From positions 3,286,001 to 3,350,000 of the forward strand of contig NZ_CP134146.1 in the NCBI RefSeq assembly GCF_031583575.1: 64,000 nucleotides of DNA, read 5' to 3'. The number at the start of each line of letters is the position of its first letter. The first letter of the stretch is position 1. The notes beneath the pieces are model-generated. The model was given only the letters and a program-made list of their open reading frames with translations. It was not told where the DNA came from and did not search any database. This DNA is from Thalassotalea nanhaiensis. GTDB taxonomy: Bacteria > Pseudomonadota > Gammaproteobacteria > Enterobacterales > Alteromonadaceae. This document shows, one piece after another, positions 27,108-37,400 of the stretch. The translations under genes and the position numbers were made by a program.

Positions 27108-27728
27108 CTAAAGTGTAATAAATAACGAGTAAGCAATAACCCACATTAACATTGCCACCAACAAATTAATGCCTCGTTGGACCTTTGTTTGACTCAACCA
27201 AGGCGACATTTTTGCAGCCGCTAACGATAACGCGTAAAACCAAGTGATTGAAGCCAGCAAGGTACCTATTAAAAATGCCATTTTGTCAGCATCCGCAAAT
27301 TTTCCACTAATACTGCCAATGATCACTACTGTGTCTAGATAAGCATGAGGGTTTAATAACGTTACAGCCAACGTGGTAAAAATAACGGCTTTGCGAGTAC
27401 TAGGCTTTACTTCTTTGAGCATGTCATCTTTATTGGCTAAATAAAATTGCTTAAAGAAAATGAAACCATAGACAGTTAAAAAGATGATACCGCCCCAAGT
27501 GATTATTTCTGCGATCACGCTATTACTATTAATTAACGCCCCACCACCAAACACACCTAAAGACATCAAAATAAAATCACAAACGATACAAATAGTCGCT
27601 GCCATCAAGTGATGATTACGCTTAATACTTTGACTTAACACGTACGAATTTTGCACGCCAATAGGGATGATTAAGCCGGCACCAATAACGAAGCCTTTTA
27701 GCATTGGTAATAAAGTAATAGTAGACAT
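27108..27728 (-). CDS. argO: LysE/ArgO family amino acid exporter
   Basis: A 206-residue inner-membrane exporter with about six hydrophobic segments. The opening (MLKGFVIGAGLIIPIGVQNSYVL...) and LNPHAYLDTVVIIGSI near residue 120 are hallmarks of the LysE/ArgO family, which exports arginine or lysine. It is divergently arranged with an ArgP-type LysR regulator, the classical argO-argP pairing, which strengthens the specific assignment. The product would protect against excess basic amino acids or canavanine-like analogues. Confidence 0.88.
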   Translation of the reverse strand: MSTITLLPMLKGFVIGAGLIIPIGVQNSYVLSQSIKRNHHLMAATICIVCDFILMSLGVFGGGALINSNSVIAEIITWGGIIFLTVYGFIFFKQFYLANKDDMLKEVKPSTRKAVIFTTLAVTLLNPHAYLDTVVIIGSISGKFADADKMAFLIGTLLASITWFYALSLAAAKMSPWLSQTKVQRGINLLVAMLMWVIAYSLFITL

Positions 27729-27819
27729 TGGCGTTCCTTAAAATAAAAGCGATTAACAGCATGTGACGCTAGATTATTAAAAACCTCCATTTAAGTAAAA
27801 TTAAATAAACTTAACTATT

Positions 27820-27834
27820 ATTAATTTTATTAAT
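27820..27834. promoter_or_regulatory. Candidate LysR-type operator between argO and argP
   Basis: The 155-bp divergent region contains ATTAA-N5-TTAAT, a dyad of the size used by LysR-type regulators (T-N11-A class). It is AT-rich sequence in an AT-rich region, so the match has limited weight. Position between argP and its expected target argO is the main argument. Confidence 0.35.
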
Positions 27835-27883
27835 ACAGCTATAATACTAATAATTTAACGATAAACATTAGGCCAATAAATTC

Positions 27884-28828
27884 ATGCGCCCACTTGATTA
27901 CAAGCTTATTCATGCCCTCGATACCGTATTAACCGAGCAGAGTTTTGAAAGTGCAGCACTGGCATTAAACATCACCCAATCGGCTATTTCACAACGCATA
28001 AAACAACTTGAACAGTTGGTTGCTAAACCGGTATTAATTCGTAGTCAGCCATTGCAAGCAACAACAACAGGCCAAAAGCTGCTTGCGCATTTTCGCAAAG
28101 TTCGTCAGTTGGAATATGATTTAGCTGGTGACATAATGCCCGATAGTGCGCCATCATCAATTCCAATCTCAATTGCAGTAAATGCAGATACCTTGGCCAG
28201 TTGGTTTATTGAAGCACTCACGCCTCTGTTAAAAACTCAACCGATAGAGTTAAACATTCAAGTAACCAACGAAGTTGATACACAAAAACTATTGAAAAAA
28301 GGCGAAGTTTTAGCAGCTATCAGCTCACAAAAGCAAAGTTTTTCAGGGGTAAAAGTGGAGTATATTGGCACCTTGGATTATATCTTGTGTGCAAACCAAG
28401 ACTATATCAACAAGTACTTCAAAGGCGGCTTAACCATTGAAAACTTAAATAAAGCGCCATGTATTGATTACGACCAAAGAGATAAGATGCACAGTGACTA
28501 TTTGAAAAAACACTTTGCCATTGAACAAGCCATTTACCCTTGTCATCGTATTCGATCTTCTGAAGTTGTGGTTACCATGGCGCTGGCAGGACTTGCCTAC
28601 GCCTTGATCCCTACAACCCAAGCTGATGAACATTTGGCCAGTGGCGCGTTGATAAATTTAGCACCCGACAAGCACTTGAAAATGCCACTTTACTGGCACA
28701 GCTGGGCGTTAGAGCGCGGTGTGCAAAAATTAATTACCAAAACCATCGGCGACTATGGTCGCAGCCACTTCAACCAATGTGAAAAATACCTTGATGCGAA
28801 CCGGAAAACGATTAACTCAAATCAATAG
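27884..28828 (+). CDS. argP: LysR family regulator ArgP
   Basis: A 314-residue LysR-type transcription factor. The N-terminal winged helix (LDTVLTEQSFESAALALNITQSAISQRIKQLEQ, residues about 11-43) has the ArgP-typical LDYKLIHALDTV start. The C-terminal part is the effector-binding domain. ArgP activates argO in response to arginine or lysine, and the divergent argO gene is present here. The stop lies 35 bp inside the downstream trmK frame, so translation of the two may be linked. Confidence 0.9.
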   Translation: MRPLDYKLIHALDTVLTEQSFESAALALNITQSAISQRIKQLEQLVAKPVLIRSQPLQATTTGQKLLAHFRKVRQLEYDLAGDIMPDSAPSSIPISIAVNADTLASWFIEALTPLLKTQPIELNIQVTNEVDTQKLLKKGEVLAAISSQKQSFSGVKVEYIGTLDYILCANQDYINKYFKGGLTIENLNKAPCIDYDQRDKMHSDYLKKHFAIEQAIYPCHRIRSSEVVVTMALAGLAYALIPTTQADEHLASGALINLAPDKHLKMPLYWHSWALERGVQKLITKTIGDYGRSHFNQCEKYLDANRKTINSNQ

Positions 28829-29483
28829 GATGATCACCAACAACTACCAAAATATTTGGGATTGTTGTTGCGATCATGGCTTGTTAGGTATTGAACTGTT
28901 AAAACGAAAAGCGGCAAATACAATACACTTTGCTGATATATCAGCACCGTTGATTGATAAATTGGAGCTGCAATTACAAAAGTTTTTCAGTGATGATGGT
29001 TATGTTAACCACTGGCAAGTACACACTATTGATGTTGCTAAAATCCCATTGCGTTCAGGTAAAAACAACAAACAGCAAAAAGCTGAGCAATTAATTATTA
29101 TTGCCGGTGTTGGCGGAGATTTGTTAATTGAACTTGTCCAAAGCATTATTCAGGCAAACCCGCATAGCGCATTGGAATTCATTTTATGCCCAGTGCATCA
29201 CAACTATAAAGTACGAGCCGCCTTGAACGAATTAAACTGTCGATTAATCAATGAGAGCATTGTTAAAGAAAATAACCGCTTTTATGAGATAATCCACATA
29301 ACAACAAGCACTAATAAAACCACGTTGCCAATATCTAATGTGGGTTCAATAATGTGGGACTTTAGTAATGATGAACATCAACAATACTTACAACAAAGAA
29401 TAAATCATTACTCGCGAATGTTAAAAAGCACTAACATTGATGCTCAACGTATAATTGACGCCTATAACAAGTTATCAAGATGA
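28794..29483 (+). CDS. trmK: tRNA (adenine(22)-N1)-methyltransferase
   Basis: A 229-residue class I methyltransferase. The ATG at 28794 begins MRTGKRLTQINRMI, matching the usual TrmK N-terminus (K-L-S-x-R-L). It lies inside the argP 3' end by 35 bp. The sequence DCCCDHGLLGIELL forms the SAM-binding loop, and IIAGVGGDLLIELV is the TrmK-specific GMGG-like motif, here with Val in place of Met. The later FILCPVHHNYKVRAAL region matches the family. TrmK methylates A22 of bacterial tRNAs. Confidence 0.82.
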   Translation: MRTGKRLTQINRMITNNYQNIWDCCCDHGLLGIELLKRKAANTIHFADISAPLIDKLELQLQKFFSDDGYVNHWQVHTIDVAKIPLRSGKNNKQQKAEQLIIIAGVGGDLLIELVQSIIQANPHSALEFILCPVHHNYKVRAALNELNCRLINESIVKENNRFYEIIHITTSTNKTTLPISNVGSIMWDFSNDEHQQYLQQRINHYSRMLKSTNIDAQRIIDAYNKLSR

Positions 29484-29806
29484 AAAATACAAACAAAATA
29501 ATAGATAAAAATACCGAGAAACAGCTGGTAAGGCTACTCACCGAGGTTTGTGAACAGCATAAATTTATTACCGATGGCTTTAGCTGGTTAACTCATACGT
29601 TAAATACCAAACGTAGTGCAAATAGCCTGCAAGTAATTTGTATTTTTACACACCAGCAAAGCTTAGATAATGCCATTAACAGTAAACAAGCTGACAACCT
29701 GAGAAATGATATTTTAACCGTAATGGCAAGTCTGAAGCTTGATGTCAGCGTGCCATTAAGGTTAGTAAAATTTGGTATTGATGAGCACTACCAAGGCTAT
29801 CATTAA
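29480..29806 (+). CDS. Conserved hypothetical protein, 108 aa
   Basis: A small cytoplasmic protein overlapping the trmK stop by 4 bp (ATGA), so translation is coupled. Recognisable stretches are LVRLLTEVCEQHKFITDGFSWLTHTLN and LQVICIFTHQQ. Similar small proteins in other Gammaproteobacteria have been labelled Fis-family, but I see no Fis helix-turn-helix here and do not adopt that label. Function is unknown. Confidence 0.7.
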   Translation: MKNTNKIIDKNTEKQLVRLLTEVCEQHKFITDGFSWLTHTLNTKRSANSLQVICIFTHQQSLDNAINSKQADNLRNDILTVMASLKLDVSVPLRLVKFGIDEHYQGYH

Positions 29807-29826
29807 CAACCTTGTTGGCGCTCCCT

Positions 29827-30750
29827 TTACTTACTTGTATGAATTAAATAATCTAGGCCACCAGTAATTGCCGCAACCTGCGCCACAATACAGTTTTCAT
29901 CATCAGACTTGGGGCTGTCAGGATACACTTCGGTGGTTGTGCAATATTTTGCATCCGTTAATCCGGCGCATAAACCAAGCTCTTTACAGGGGTAATTGAT
30001 CACCCCAAACTGCTCAAGCTCAACCCCAATTAATTTGCCATCATCATCGCTAGGGGCAATATGAGTTACCTGCTCTACCGATTGAATAATCGCCCTTTGA
30101 AAATCGTGCTCTGGTCTTAAAGTATCGCCAACGCCGTAAAAACCATCGGGAATATTCCAATTTTTTTGCACAATGGCATCACGAGCAGCCAATGCAGGTC
30201 TAAACTCGCTGTTGTCGGTATCTGTGGTTTCATGTAAATCAAAATGAGCAAACACGTCTACACCAAGATTATCAATACATTGCATTAATAATGCAGACTC
30301 TTGTGCTGGGCTGTTCGGATAAAATGAGCGATTAGGGTCGATGGCGTCTGGATTCCAACGATTAATCGTTTCATAACCCCAAGGACTGATACAAGGCGCG
30401 ACGATGATATTAAAATGCTCTAAATACTGCTTCGCCTTAGTTTCAACAAATCGAATAGCGCCATGTACACCACTGGTTTCGTAGCCATGTACGCCACCGG
30501 TAACTAAAATTGTCGCTTTACTCGCATCAAAATTACCAGTCTTAATAATAGATAAAGGGTAAGTATGCTCACCATAAGAGAGCTCACCATACTGCTCAAC
30601 ATCAAAGTCAGTTGTTAAATCGTCTATTTTACTTACCACTTCTGCTTGGTATGAACGTTTAATTGTTTGCAGTGCAAACCACTGGGCTTTTTCTGCTGCG
30701 CCCCATTTAATACCTGGAGTACCAATTGCGTAAGGTTGTTCGTTTGTCAT
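29827..30750 (-). CDS. M14 family metallopeptidase (succinylglutamate desuccinylase/aspartoacylase-like)
   Basis: A 307-residue zinc enzyme. The ATG at 30750 is chosen because GAAGG precedes it at the right distance. An upstream extension to 30825 would overlap the neighbouring gene. Zinc ligands are in GGVHGYETSG (HxxE, about residues 71-80) and HFDLHETTDTDN (second His near 170). DPNRSFYPN lies between. The fold is that of carboxypeptidase-like deacylases of the M14 superfamily. The substrate is unknown. Confidence 0.85.
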   Translation of the reverse strand: MTNEQPYAIGTPGIKWGAAEKAQWFALQTIKRSYQAEVVSKIDDLTTDFDVEQYGELSYGEHTYPLSIIKTGNFDASKATILVTGGVHGYETSGVHGAIRFVETKAKQYLEHFNIIVAPCISPWGYETINRWNPDAIDPNRSFYPNSPAQESALLMQCIDNLGVDVFAHFDLHETTDTDNSEFRPALAARDAIVQKNWNIPDGFYGVGDTLRPEHDFQRAIIQSVEQVTHIAPSDDDGKLIGVELEQFGVINYPCKELGLCAGLTDAKYCTTTEVYPDSPKSDDENCIVAQVAAITGGLDYLIHTSK

Positions 30751-30775
30751 GTTATTACCTTCGTTTAATTTTTGT

Positions 30776-32167
30776 TTAAGTTTGAGCCGAGTCAGCAAAA
30801 TTTTGCTTCGACCGCATTGGCTCAATATTAATAATTTTTGATCGATTCATAGTGATTTTAAAGCGCTGCATATACTGCTGTCCCAGCTTATTGCGTTGCA
30901 CTAAAACCAGATTTAATTGATAGCGCCGCTCAACGCTTTGGTTTGAGATTTTACCACCATCAACGGCATACAAACGCCCCTCGCCTTTTTTTAGGTAACG
31001 AGTAAAAGGCATTAAGTTGAGTATGTATTGGTTTTTAATTTCTTCAAAACCGGGCATAAAGTCTTTGGCAATAACTTTTGCATCACATCTAAAATGCAAT
31101 AACTGCGCGTCTTGTCGGTTTTGCCTACGCCGTTTTTGTAATAATTTATCAACGTAATCCGGCAAATGTTTTTTATCAATGTATTCCAGCCAAATGGTTT
31201 GCGAGGATATTTTGTTTTTGGTCAGACTATTACTGAACGAATGCTGCCATTTCGGCCGACCATGTTGAATTTTACGCCAAATATAACCGGTTAAATCTTC
31301 TTTAAAGGTTTCACGAATACCGTAAATTAACCCTAAAAAGGCAATTAACACTAAACTTACTTCCGTAAATGCAGAGCGCGCACTTAATACAATAGACATT
31401 ACAAATGCCATTATTATGGTGGTAATTGTGCCTCGTACCAAGCGCTTTAAATTCGCATTCAAGTTATTGGTTTGGCGCTTAAATACCACCCCTATTTCAC
31501 TTAAACGCTGCAACAAGCGCATTTTATTGGTGATCCTATTTGGATCAGCCAAGGTTATTTTAGAATTATATTGATTGTCTTCTCGGTATTGGCTTTCTTG
31601 AGCACAAAGTTCGAATAACGCCTCACGATACTCTGCGTGTTCGCTGCTTTTAGGACCATTTGCAAGCAAGTTTAAGAACGATTGTTCTGTTTTCCAGCTC
31701 AAATAATTATCGACATTCTCAAAATAGGAGCTTAAACGTTGATCAGGCGGTGTATAGCGACGCAGTTTTTTTAACAAGTTTCTGGTTTGCTCTGCAAGCT
31801 CACTCACATGCTGATAAAACTCATTGGCAGTATCAATTTTTAGGGCAAGTTTAATATCTTTTTCAAGCGCTATGCGAAACTGAAACGAGAATAAGTTTAA
31901 GTTACTGCGGTAATCCGTTTGTTCACCTTTGGTTTGGCTAATAAAACGACTGCGTACCAGTGGCAAATGTACTTGCTCTGAAAAATAGGCACTGTAACTT
32001 TTTATACTACTGTGAAAGTAATTTTCTTCGCTAAGCGTACTTGGACTGATGCCCATTTCATCCGGAATAGAAAAATACAAATCTAGGCTTTGAAATTCTT
32101 GCGGGTGCAACTGTTGGCTTATTCTAAATGATAAGTTTTCATCCTGAGTTAGGGTGATTTTTTTCAC
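30776..32167 (-). CDS. Conserved hypothetical membrane-associated protein, 463 aa
   Basis: I do not recognise the family. The N-terminal 220 residues are soluble, with a conserved-looking SFQFRIALEKDIKLALKIDTANEFYQ region. Two adjacent membrane helices lie at about residues 250-267 and 275-293 (IIMAFVMSIVLSARSAF, VSLVLIAFLGLIYGI). A basic C-terminal domain of about 170 residues follows (HLPDYVDKLLQKRRRQN, then beta-rich sequence). The topology suggests a large cytoplasmic protein anchored by a hairpin. It is upstream of the M14 peptidase gene with a 25-bp gap, probably in the same operon. Confidence 0.7.
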   Translation of the reverse strand: MKKITLTQDENLSFRISQQLHPQEFQSLDLYFSIPDEMGISPSTLSEENYFHSSIKSYSAYFSEQVHLPLVRSRFISQTKGEQTDYRSNLNLFSFQFRIALEKDIKLALKIDTANEFYQHVSELAEQTRNLLKKLRRYTPPDQRLSSYFENVDNYLSWKTEQSFLNLLANGPKSSEHAEYREALFELCAQESQYREDNQYNSKITLADPNRITNKMRLLQRLSEIGVVFKRQTNNLNANLKRLVRGTITTIIMAFVMSIVLSARSAFTEVSLVLIAFLGLIYGIRETFKEDLTGYIWRKIQHGRPKWQHSFSNSLTKNKISSQTIWLEYIDKKHLPDYVDKLLQKRRRQNRQDAQLLHFRCDAKVIAKDFMPGFEEIKNQYILNLMPFTRYLKKGEGRLYAVDGGKISNQSVERRYQLNLVLVQRNKLGQQYMQRFKITMNRSKIINIEPMRSKQNFADSAQT

Positions 32168-32209
32168 TGCTTAATGTCACTCCTAGGGTTATAAACTTCA
32201 GTCATAATA

Positions 32210-32411
32210 GTAATACCAGTTCGCGTAATGATGTGCTCAATTAATAATGTTATAGAAAACTTTAGAACAACTGAAATTTTAAATAGATAGTTATTCATAT
32301 CTTTTTAAATTTCAGGAAGTTATCAAGCTTTATATACATTCCCGAAGGGGAACTCATATGTTGTTTATATGAGTTACTTAATAATCAGATCTTTATACGG
32401 ATTGGTATATT
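32210..32411. mobile_element. MITE-like element, about 200 bp, imperfect terminal inverted repeats
   Basis: The left end ATACCAGTTCGCGTAATGAT and the complement of the right end ATACCAATCCGTATAAAGAT align over about 30 bp with some two-thirds identity, including ATACCA-T-CG at the tips. Inside are two further inverted repeats: CTGAAATTT at 32271-32279 with 32307-32315, and AACTCATAT at 32351-32359 with 32367-32375. There is no coding capacity. It lies between rhlE and the 463-aa gene. A truncated relative is at 27059. No clear target-site duplication beyond possibly TA was identified. Confidence 0.6.
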
Positions 32412-32443
32412 TTAAGTATCTGCCAGTTTTGCTCTATTGGCTA

Positions 32444-33628
32444 TTAGTTACGCTTATTTTTAGGTACATAATTTAAAATAGACACAGGTACGATTTTTTT
32501 CACAGGAAACTCTGCAAACTCTTTGCGCTCAATAATATGTCCTAATCGGCTTTCTATTGCGCACAGCTCCCTAAAGTTATCTTTAGATACAAAAGATACC
32601 GCTTCGCCACTGGCGCCTGCTCGTCCTGTTCTGCCGATACGATGAATGTAATCATCCACTTGCGCAGGTAAGTCATAATTTACTACGCGTGTTAACGCGC
32701 CAATATCAATACCACGAGCGGCTATGCCGGTGGCAATCAAAAACTTAATATTACCAGCCTTAAAGTCGGCGAGTATTTTTTCACGCACTGCTTGAGTTCG
32801 GCCACCATGAATTGATTCCGCACGAATACCGCGTTTTTCTAACTGACTCACCAGTTTGGCTGCGCCATGTTGAGTTTCGATAAAAATTAACGCTTGTTGC
32901 CATTGCTGATCTTTAATTAAGTGACTGAGCAATGCTGATTTGTTTCCCTTGTCTACCGTAACAAGCCATTGTTCAATTTTAGCAACGGTAGCGTTATTAG
33001 GCGAAATTGCTATTTCTACGGCATCTTCAATTACCCGTGCTGCTAAATAGCGGATATCTTTTGAAATGGTTGCTGAAAATAATAAGCTTTGACGGTCACT
33101 TGGCAAGCGCTCAATAATTTTATGAATGTCATCAGAAAAGCCCATATCCAGCATTCTGTCGGCTTCATCTAATACCAATACTTCAAGTTCATCAAAATGC
33201 AAAGCGCGTTGATGGGCTAAATCCAACAACCGTCCAGGGGTCGCAACCACAATATCTACGCCCCAAATCAAACGTTGCTTTTGTGCATCAATATCAACGC
33301 CGCCATACATCGCCATAGAGCTAAGTTCTAAATTCTTCGCGTATTGACTAATACTGGCTTCAACCTGCACGGCTAATTCACGAGTAGGAGTAAGGATAAG
33401 CGCACGAATTCGTTTACCGCGCAGCTTTCTATCTTTATTAAACATTTCCAATATTGGTAAAACAAAACTCGCTGTTTTACCAGTACCTGTTTGTGCAGCA
33501 GCAATTAAATCTTTACCAGATAAAATAGCAGGGATCGCTTTTTTCTGAATATCAGTTGGCTCGCTGTACCCTAAGTCGGATAGCGCAGTTAAAATTGGAT
33601 CAGATAAACCCAGAGTTGAGAATGACAT
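32444..33628 (-). CDS. rhlE: DEAD-box ATP-dependent RNA helicase RhlE
   Basis: A 394-residue DEAD-box helicase. The start at 33628 (MSFSTLGLSDPIL) is the family-typical beginning. A longer frame to 33754 would add a spurious hydrophobic leader. The Q motif is followed by AAQTGTGKTASFVLP (motif I), PTRELAVQ (Ia), VLDEADRMLDMGF (II), LFSATIS (III), and IATGIAARGIDI and HRIGRTGRAG (V, VI). The short basic tail (VPKNKRN) fits RhlE. It unwinds RNA in ribosome assembly and decay and is often cold-induced. The long, gene-free leader region is consistent with post-transcriptional control, but no known element was recognised. Confidence 0.92.
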   Translation of the reverse strand: MSFSTLGLSDPILTALSDLGYSEPTDIQKKAIPAILSGKDLIAAAQTGTGKTASFVLPILEMFNKDRKLRGKRIRALILTPTRELAVQVEASISQYAKNLELSSMAMYGGVDIDAQKQRLIWGVDIVVATPGRLLDLAHQRALHFDELEVLVLDEADRMLDMGFSDDIHKIIERLPSDRQSLLFSATISKDIRYLAARVIEDAVEIAISPNNATVAKIEQWLVTVDKGNKSALLSHLIKDQQWQQALIFIETQHGAAKLVSQLEKRGIRAESIHGGRTQAVREKILADFKAGNIKFLIATGIAARGIDIGALTRVVNYDLPAQVDDYIHRIGRTGRAGASGEAVSFVSKDNFRELCAIESRLGHIIERKEFAEFPVKKIVPVSILNYVPKNKRN

Positions 33629-33998
33629 TAAGTGCCTCAGGCAAAAGCAAATTGTTAGAAAAATAAAGAGCACAAGTATAGCAGTAAACACCAAAGCGGA
33701 AAATGAATAACCTGAGCACGGCTTAATAAATATTTCTCTAGCAGCTGTTTTCATCTACTTCTGCGTTAAATTCACTTGCAATAGGCTAGCTATTGACGCA
33801 CGAATCTGCCTTGAATTAAATAAAACCAGCAAGCTAGAATATAAGTCTAATATTTATTCAAAATTTCAACAGGTTAAAGATATCTTAAACCGAGTTCAGG
33901 TTAATTTGATAAACTAAAGTTCACCTTGTTAGGCACTCTAATGCTACTATGTCATCACTCAATTGAGCATAACCACCACCAAAGAAACCTTTAATATC
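33629..33998. other. 370-bp intergenic region between rhlE and a hypothetical gene
   Basis: No gene is seen. It should carry the divergent promoters of rhlE and the 150-aa gene. The stretch about 33740-33840 (AGCAGCTGTTTTCATCTAC..., with a GCTAGC-centred near-palindrome) gives the impression of a dispersed intergenic repeat known from related marine genomes, but no second copy exists in this window to prove it. Confidence 0.4.
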
Positions 33999-34451
33999 AT
34001 GTATTCACTTTCTGATTTAAGCACCATCAATGAACAACTCGTGCCATTAAAAGAATTGGCCGACAAAGAGTTAAGATCAATTATTGGTTTATCAGGAATG
34101 GTTTACACCCCACATATTGATACCTATAACGAAATCGCGATTAAAAGAGCAGTCATTTTGCGTGATCTTAAAAGTAACAATGTTATTCCTGTTTCCGATA
34201 TAGAAACCATTACTGCACAGCTGGACGTGTTATTTAAAAAGGCCAAAAACCGCGATACTGTTGAACATAAAAAATGCAAATATCAACGTCGATTTGCACC
34301 ATTAAAATTAAGTAAGTCAGGTAAAATTGTGCGCACGTGGGCAAAGTTTTGGCTTAAGCTAGACGCTAAAGACAAAGTAAACAAAGAATGGGAAATACAA
34401 GTTAAAGAAATATGGCCCGAATATTTTCTTATTCGAGCCAGGGACATTTAG
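33999..34451 (+). CDS. Conserved hypothetical protein, 150 aa
   Basis: I do not recognise it. The ATG at 33999 (MYSLSDLSTINEQL) is preferred. A TTG at 33963 is in frame but has no visible ribosome binding site. The protein is basic and cytoplasmic, with a helical N-terminal half (LADKELRSIIGLSG, then YNEIAIKRAVILRDL) and a basic C-terminal part (KCKYQRRFAPLKLSKSGKIVRTWAKFWLKL), which would suit nucleic acid binding. It overlaps the end of the czcA-like gene tail to tail by 4 bp. Confidence 0.6.
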   Translation: MYSLSDLSTINEQLVPLKELADKELRSIIGLSGMVYTPHIDTYNEIAIKRAVILRDLKSNNVIPVSDIETITAQLDVLFKKAKNRDTVEHKKCKYQRRFAPLKLSKSGKIVRTWAKFWLKLDAKDKVNKEWEIQVKEIWPEYFLIRARDI

Positions 34452-37400
34452 CTATCAGCCAATGCTGTATTACTGTCCTTATGCTCTGTATCTTTATGTA
34501 ATAAACGATAAAGCGCAGGCAGTACAAACAGGGTTAGTATTGTTGAAGAGATAACTCCACCAATAACAACCGTTGCCAGCGGGCGCTGAACTTCAGAGCC
34601 AATGCCGGTATTTAACGCCATTGGTATAAAGCCCAGGGAGGCCACAAATGCAGTAGTAATTACTGGCCGTAACCGAGTTATTGCACCTTTAATAATCGCA
34701 TGTTCTATCGCTAAATTATTACGCCTTAATTCGCGAATAAACGACACCATCACCAAGCCATTTAATATCGCAATTCCAGATAAAGCAATAAAACCAACGG
34801 CAGCAGAAATAGAAAATGGAATATCCCTTAACACCAGTGCAAAAATCCCGCCGGTTAACGCCAGCGGTACCCCAGAAAAAATGATCATCGAGTCCTTAAA
34901 CGATCCAAGCGCCATTAATAACAAAGCAATAATTAATACTAACGTTACCGGTACTACAACCATCAAACGCTTTGTTGCCGATTGCAGTTTTTGATACGTG
35001 CCTCCGTACTCCACCCAATAACCGGCAGGTATTTCGGCGTTGCTATTAATCGCTTGTTGCACATCTTTAACAAAGCTGCCCAGATCTCTATCTCTAACAT
35101 TGGCGGTAACCACCACTCGCCGTTTGCCATTTTCACGATTAACTTGATTGGCGCCATTTATCAGTTCAATAGTGGCCAACTCCTGCAATGGCACATAACC
35201 GCCACCATTAAGAGTGATTGGTAGCTGCGTTAAATAAGCAGTGTCATTACGTTTTTCTTCGGGCAAACGCACCACAATATCAAACCGCTTATCGCCTTGA
35301 TAAAACTTACCGGCTTGCTGGCCACCAATGGCGGTGGAGACTTGTTGTTGTAACTCCTCCAAGGTAATTGCGTATTGGGCTAAACGCTGTGACTTGGGCG
35401 TTAATGTTAACACGGGTAAACCAGTGGTTTGCTCAACTTGCACATCCTTAATTCCCTCAACATTGGCAATAGCAGCAGCGATATTTTCACCGGTAGATGC
35501 AAGCGTAGCAAAATCATCGCCAAACACTTTAATTGCAAGCTCGGCACGTACACCCGCCAGCAGTTCGTTAAAGCGCATTTGAATGGGTTGTGAAAACTCA
35601 TAGTTATTGCCTGGTACTTTACGTACCACCACTTCTAACTCGTCGACTAATTGGCTTTTACGTTTATTCGGATCAGGCCATAAATCGCGTGGTTTTAAAA
35701 TAATAAATGTATCTGCGACACTCGGAGGCATTGGGTCGGTTGCCACATCGGGTGTGCCAATTTTTGAATAAACCCGCTCAACCTCAGGCATGTTCGCAAT
35801 GTGAGCTTCTAACAAGGTTTGCATTTCAATTGATTGGCTTAACGATGTGCCGGGGATCCTTAAGGCATGCATAGCAATGTCACCTTCATCTAAATTAGGC
35901 ACAAATTCACTGCCTAACTTACTACCCAATACTGTCGCACCTGTGACTAATAGCAAGGCTGCGACCACGACTAACCAACGGGCTTTTAATACAAATGTTA
36001 ATATCGGTTTATATAAACGTTCACTACCGTCAATAATCGGATTCGCTTTTTCAACCACTGGACGCTTAAACATTAAGGCGATAGCCGCTGGCACAAAGGT
36101 GATTGATAATATCATCGCACTTACTAGCGCAATTACCACGGTAATGGCCATCGGGTGAAACATTTTTCCTTCAACACCGGTTAGCGCAAATATAGGCAAG
36201 TACACTGCGGTGATAATAAACACACCAAAAAGCGCCGGGCGGATCACCTCACTTGTCGCATCAAATACTAACGACAAACGCTCTTTTAACGGCAAAATAG
36301 CTTCTCTGCCTTGCGCTTTCGCCAATTGACTTGCCTGACTTAAACGACGAAGACAGTTTTCAACAATAATAATGGCACCATCAACCAGTAGACCAAAATC
36401 TAAGGCACCAAGACTCATTAAATTGGCGCTCACCTTAGTTTGTACCATACCGGTAATTGTCATTAACATAGCAAACGGGATCACCGCTGCGGTTAGCAGC
36501 GCCGCGCGCACATTACCCAGTAATAAAAACAAAATAACGATAACCAATATGGCACCTTCGACTAAATTGGTTTTTACCGTATCTAAGGTTTTGTTCACCA
36601 AGGTGGTACGATCATATACCGCATTGGTGACAATCCCATCAGGCAAACTTTTATTAATTTCAGTTAATCGCTCGCCAACCGCTTTAGCAACCTTTTGGCT
36701 GTTTTCGCCAATCAACATAAAGACCGTACTCAGCACCACCTCGTGACCATCTTGTGTGGCCGCGCCGGAGCGTAACTCTTTACCTTCAGTCACGTTAGCC
36801 ACATCTTTGACTTTCAACATTTGTCCGTTTTCACTGCGAATAGCAACGTTGGCTAACTGGCTTAAATTAGTCAATTGTCCCGACATACGCACTAACCACT
36901 GAGCGCCACTTTTTTCAATAAATCCGGCACCTTGGTTTTGGTTATGAGCCAAAATGGCATTAATCACATCATTTTGGCTAAGGCCGTGTGCTAATAACTG
37001 GCTTGGTTCAAAGGCAATTAAAATTTCACGTTTAAAGCCACCATTTGGATTAACTTCAACAACTCCTTCAACCTGCATTAATTGTGGTTTTATGATCCAG
37101 TCATGCACGGTGCGTAAATCAGTAGCACTAATAAGAGTACCATCGTCATTAGTCGCCCCTGGTAAGGCATCGACTGTGAACATAAATATTTCGCCAAGAC
37201 CGGTAGATACAGGGCCAAGCTCTGGCTCTGCCGAATAAGGCAATTCAGACTTTGCACTAATTAACCGTTCGCTGATCAGCTGTCTGGCAAAGTAAATGTC
37301 GGTATCGTCGCTAAATATCGCCACCACCTGCGACAAGCCATAGCGAGAGATTGAACGTGTACTCTCTAGGTTAGGGACACCTGCCAATGCAGTTTCCAGT

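Noticed and set aside
27884-28828. The LysR gene as a general chromosome replication inhibitor (IciA)
   Set aside because: That older name for ArgP is not supported by the context. The divergent argO favours amino acid export control.
34602-37238. Several 60-130 codon frames opposite czcA
   Set aside because: They are antisense shadows of a highly constrained coding sequence, with no ribosome binding sites or recognisable products.
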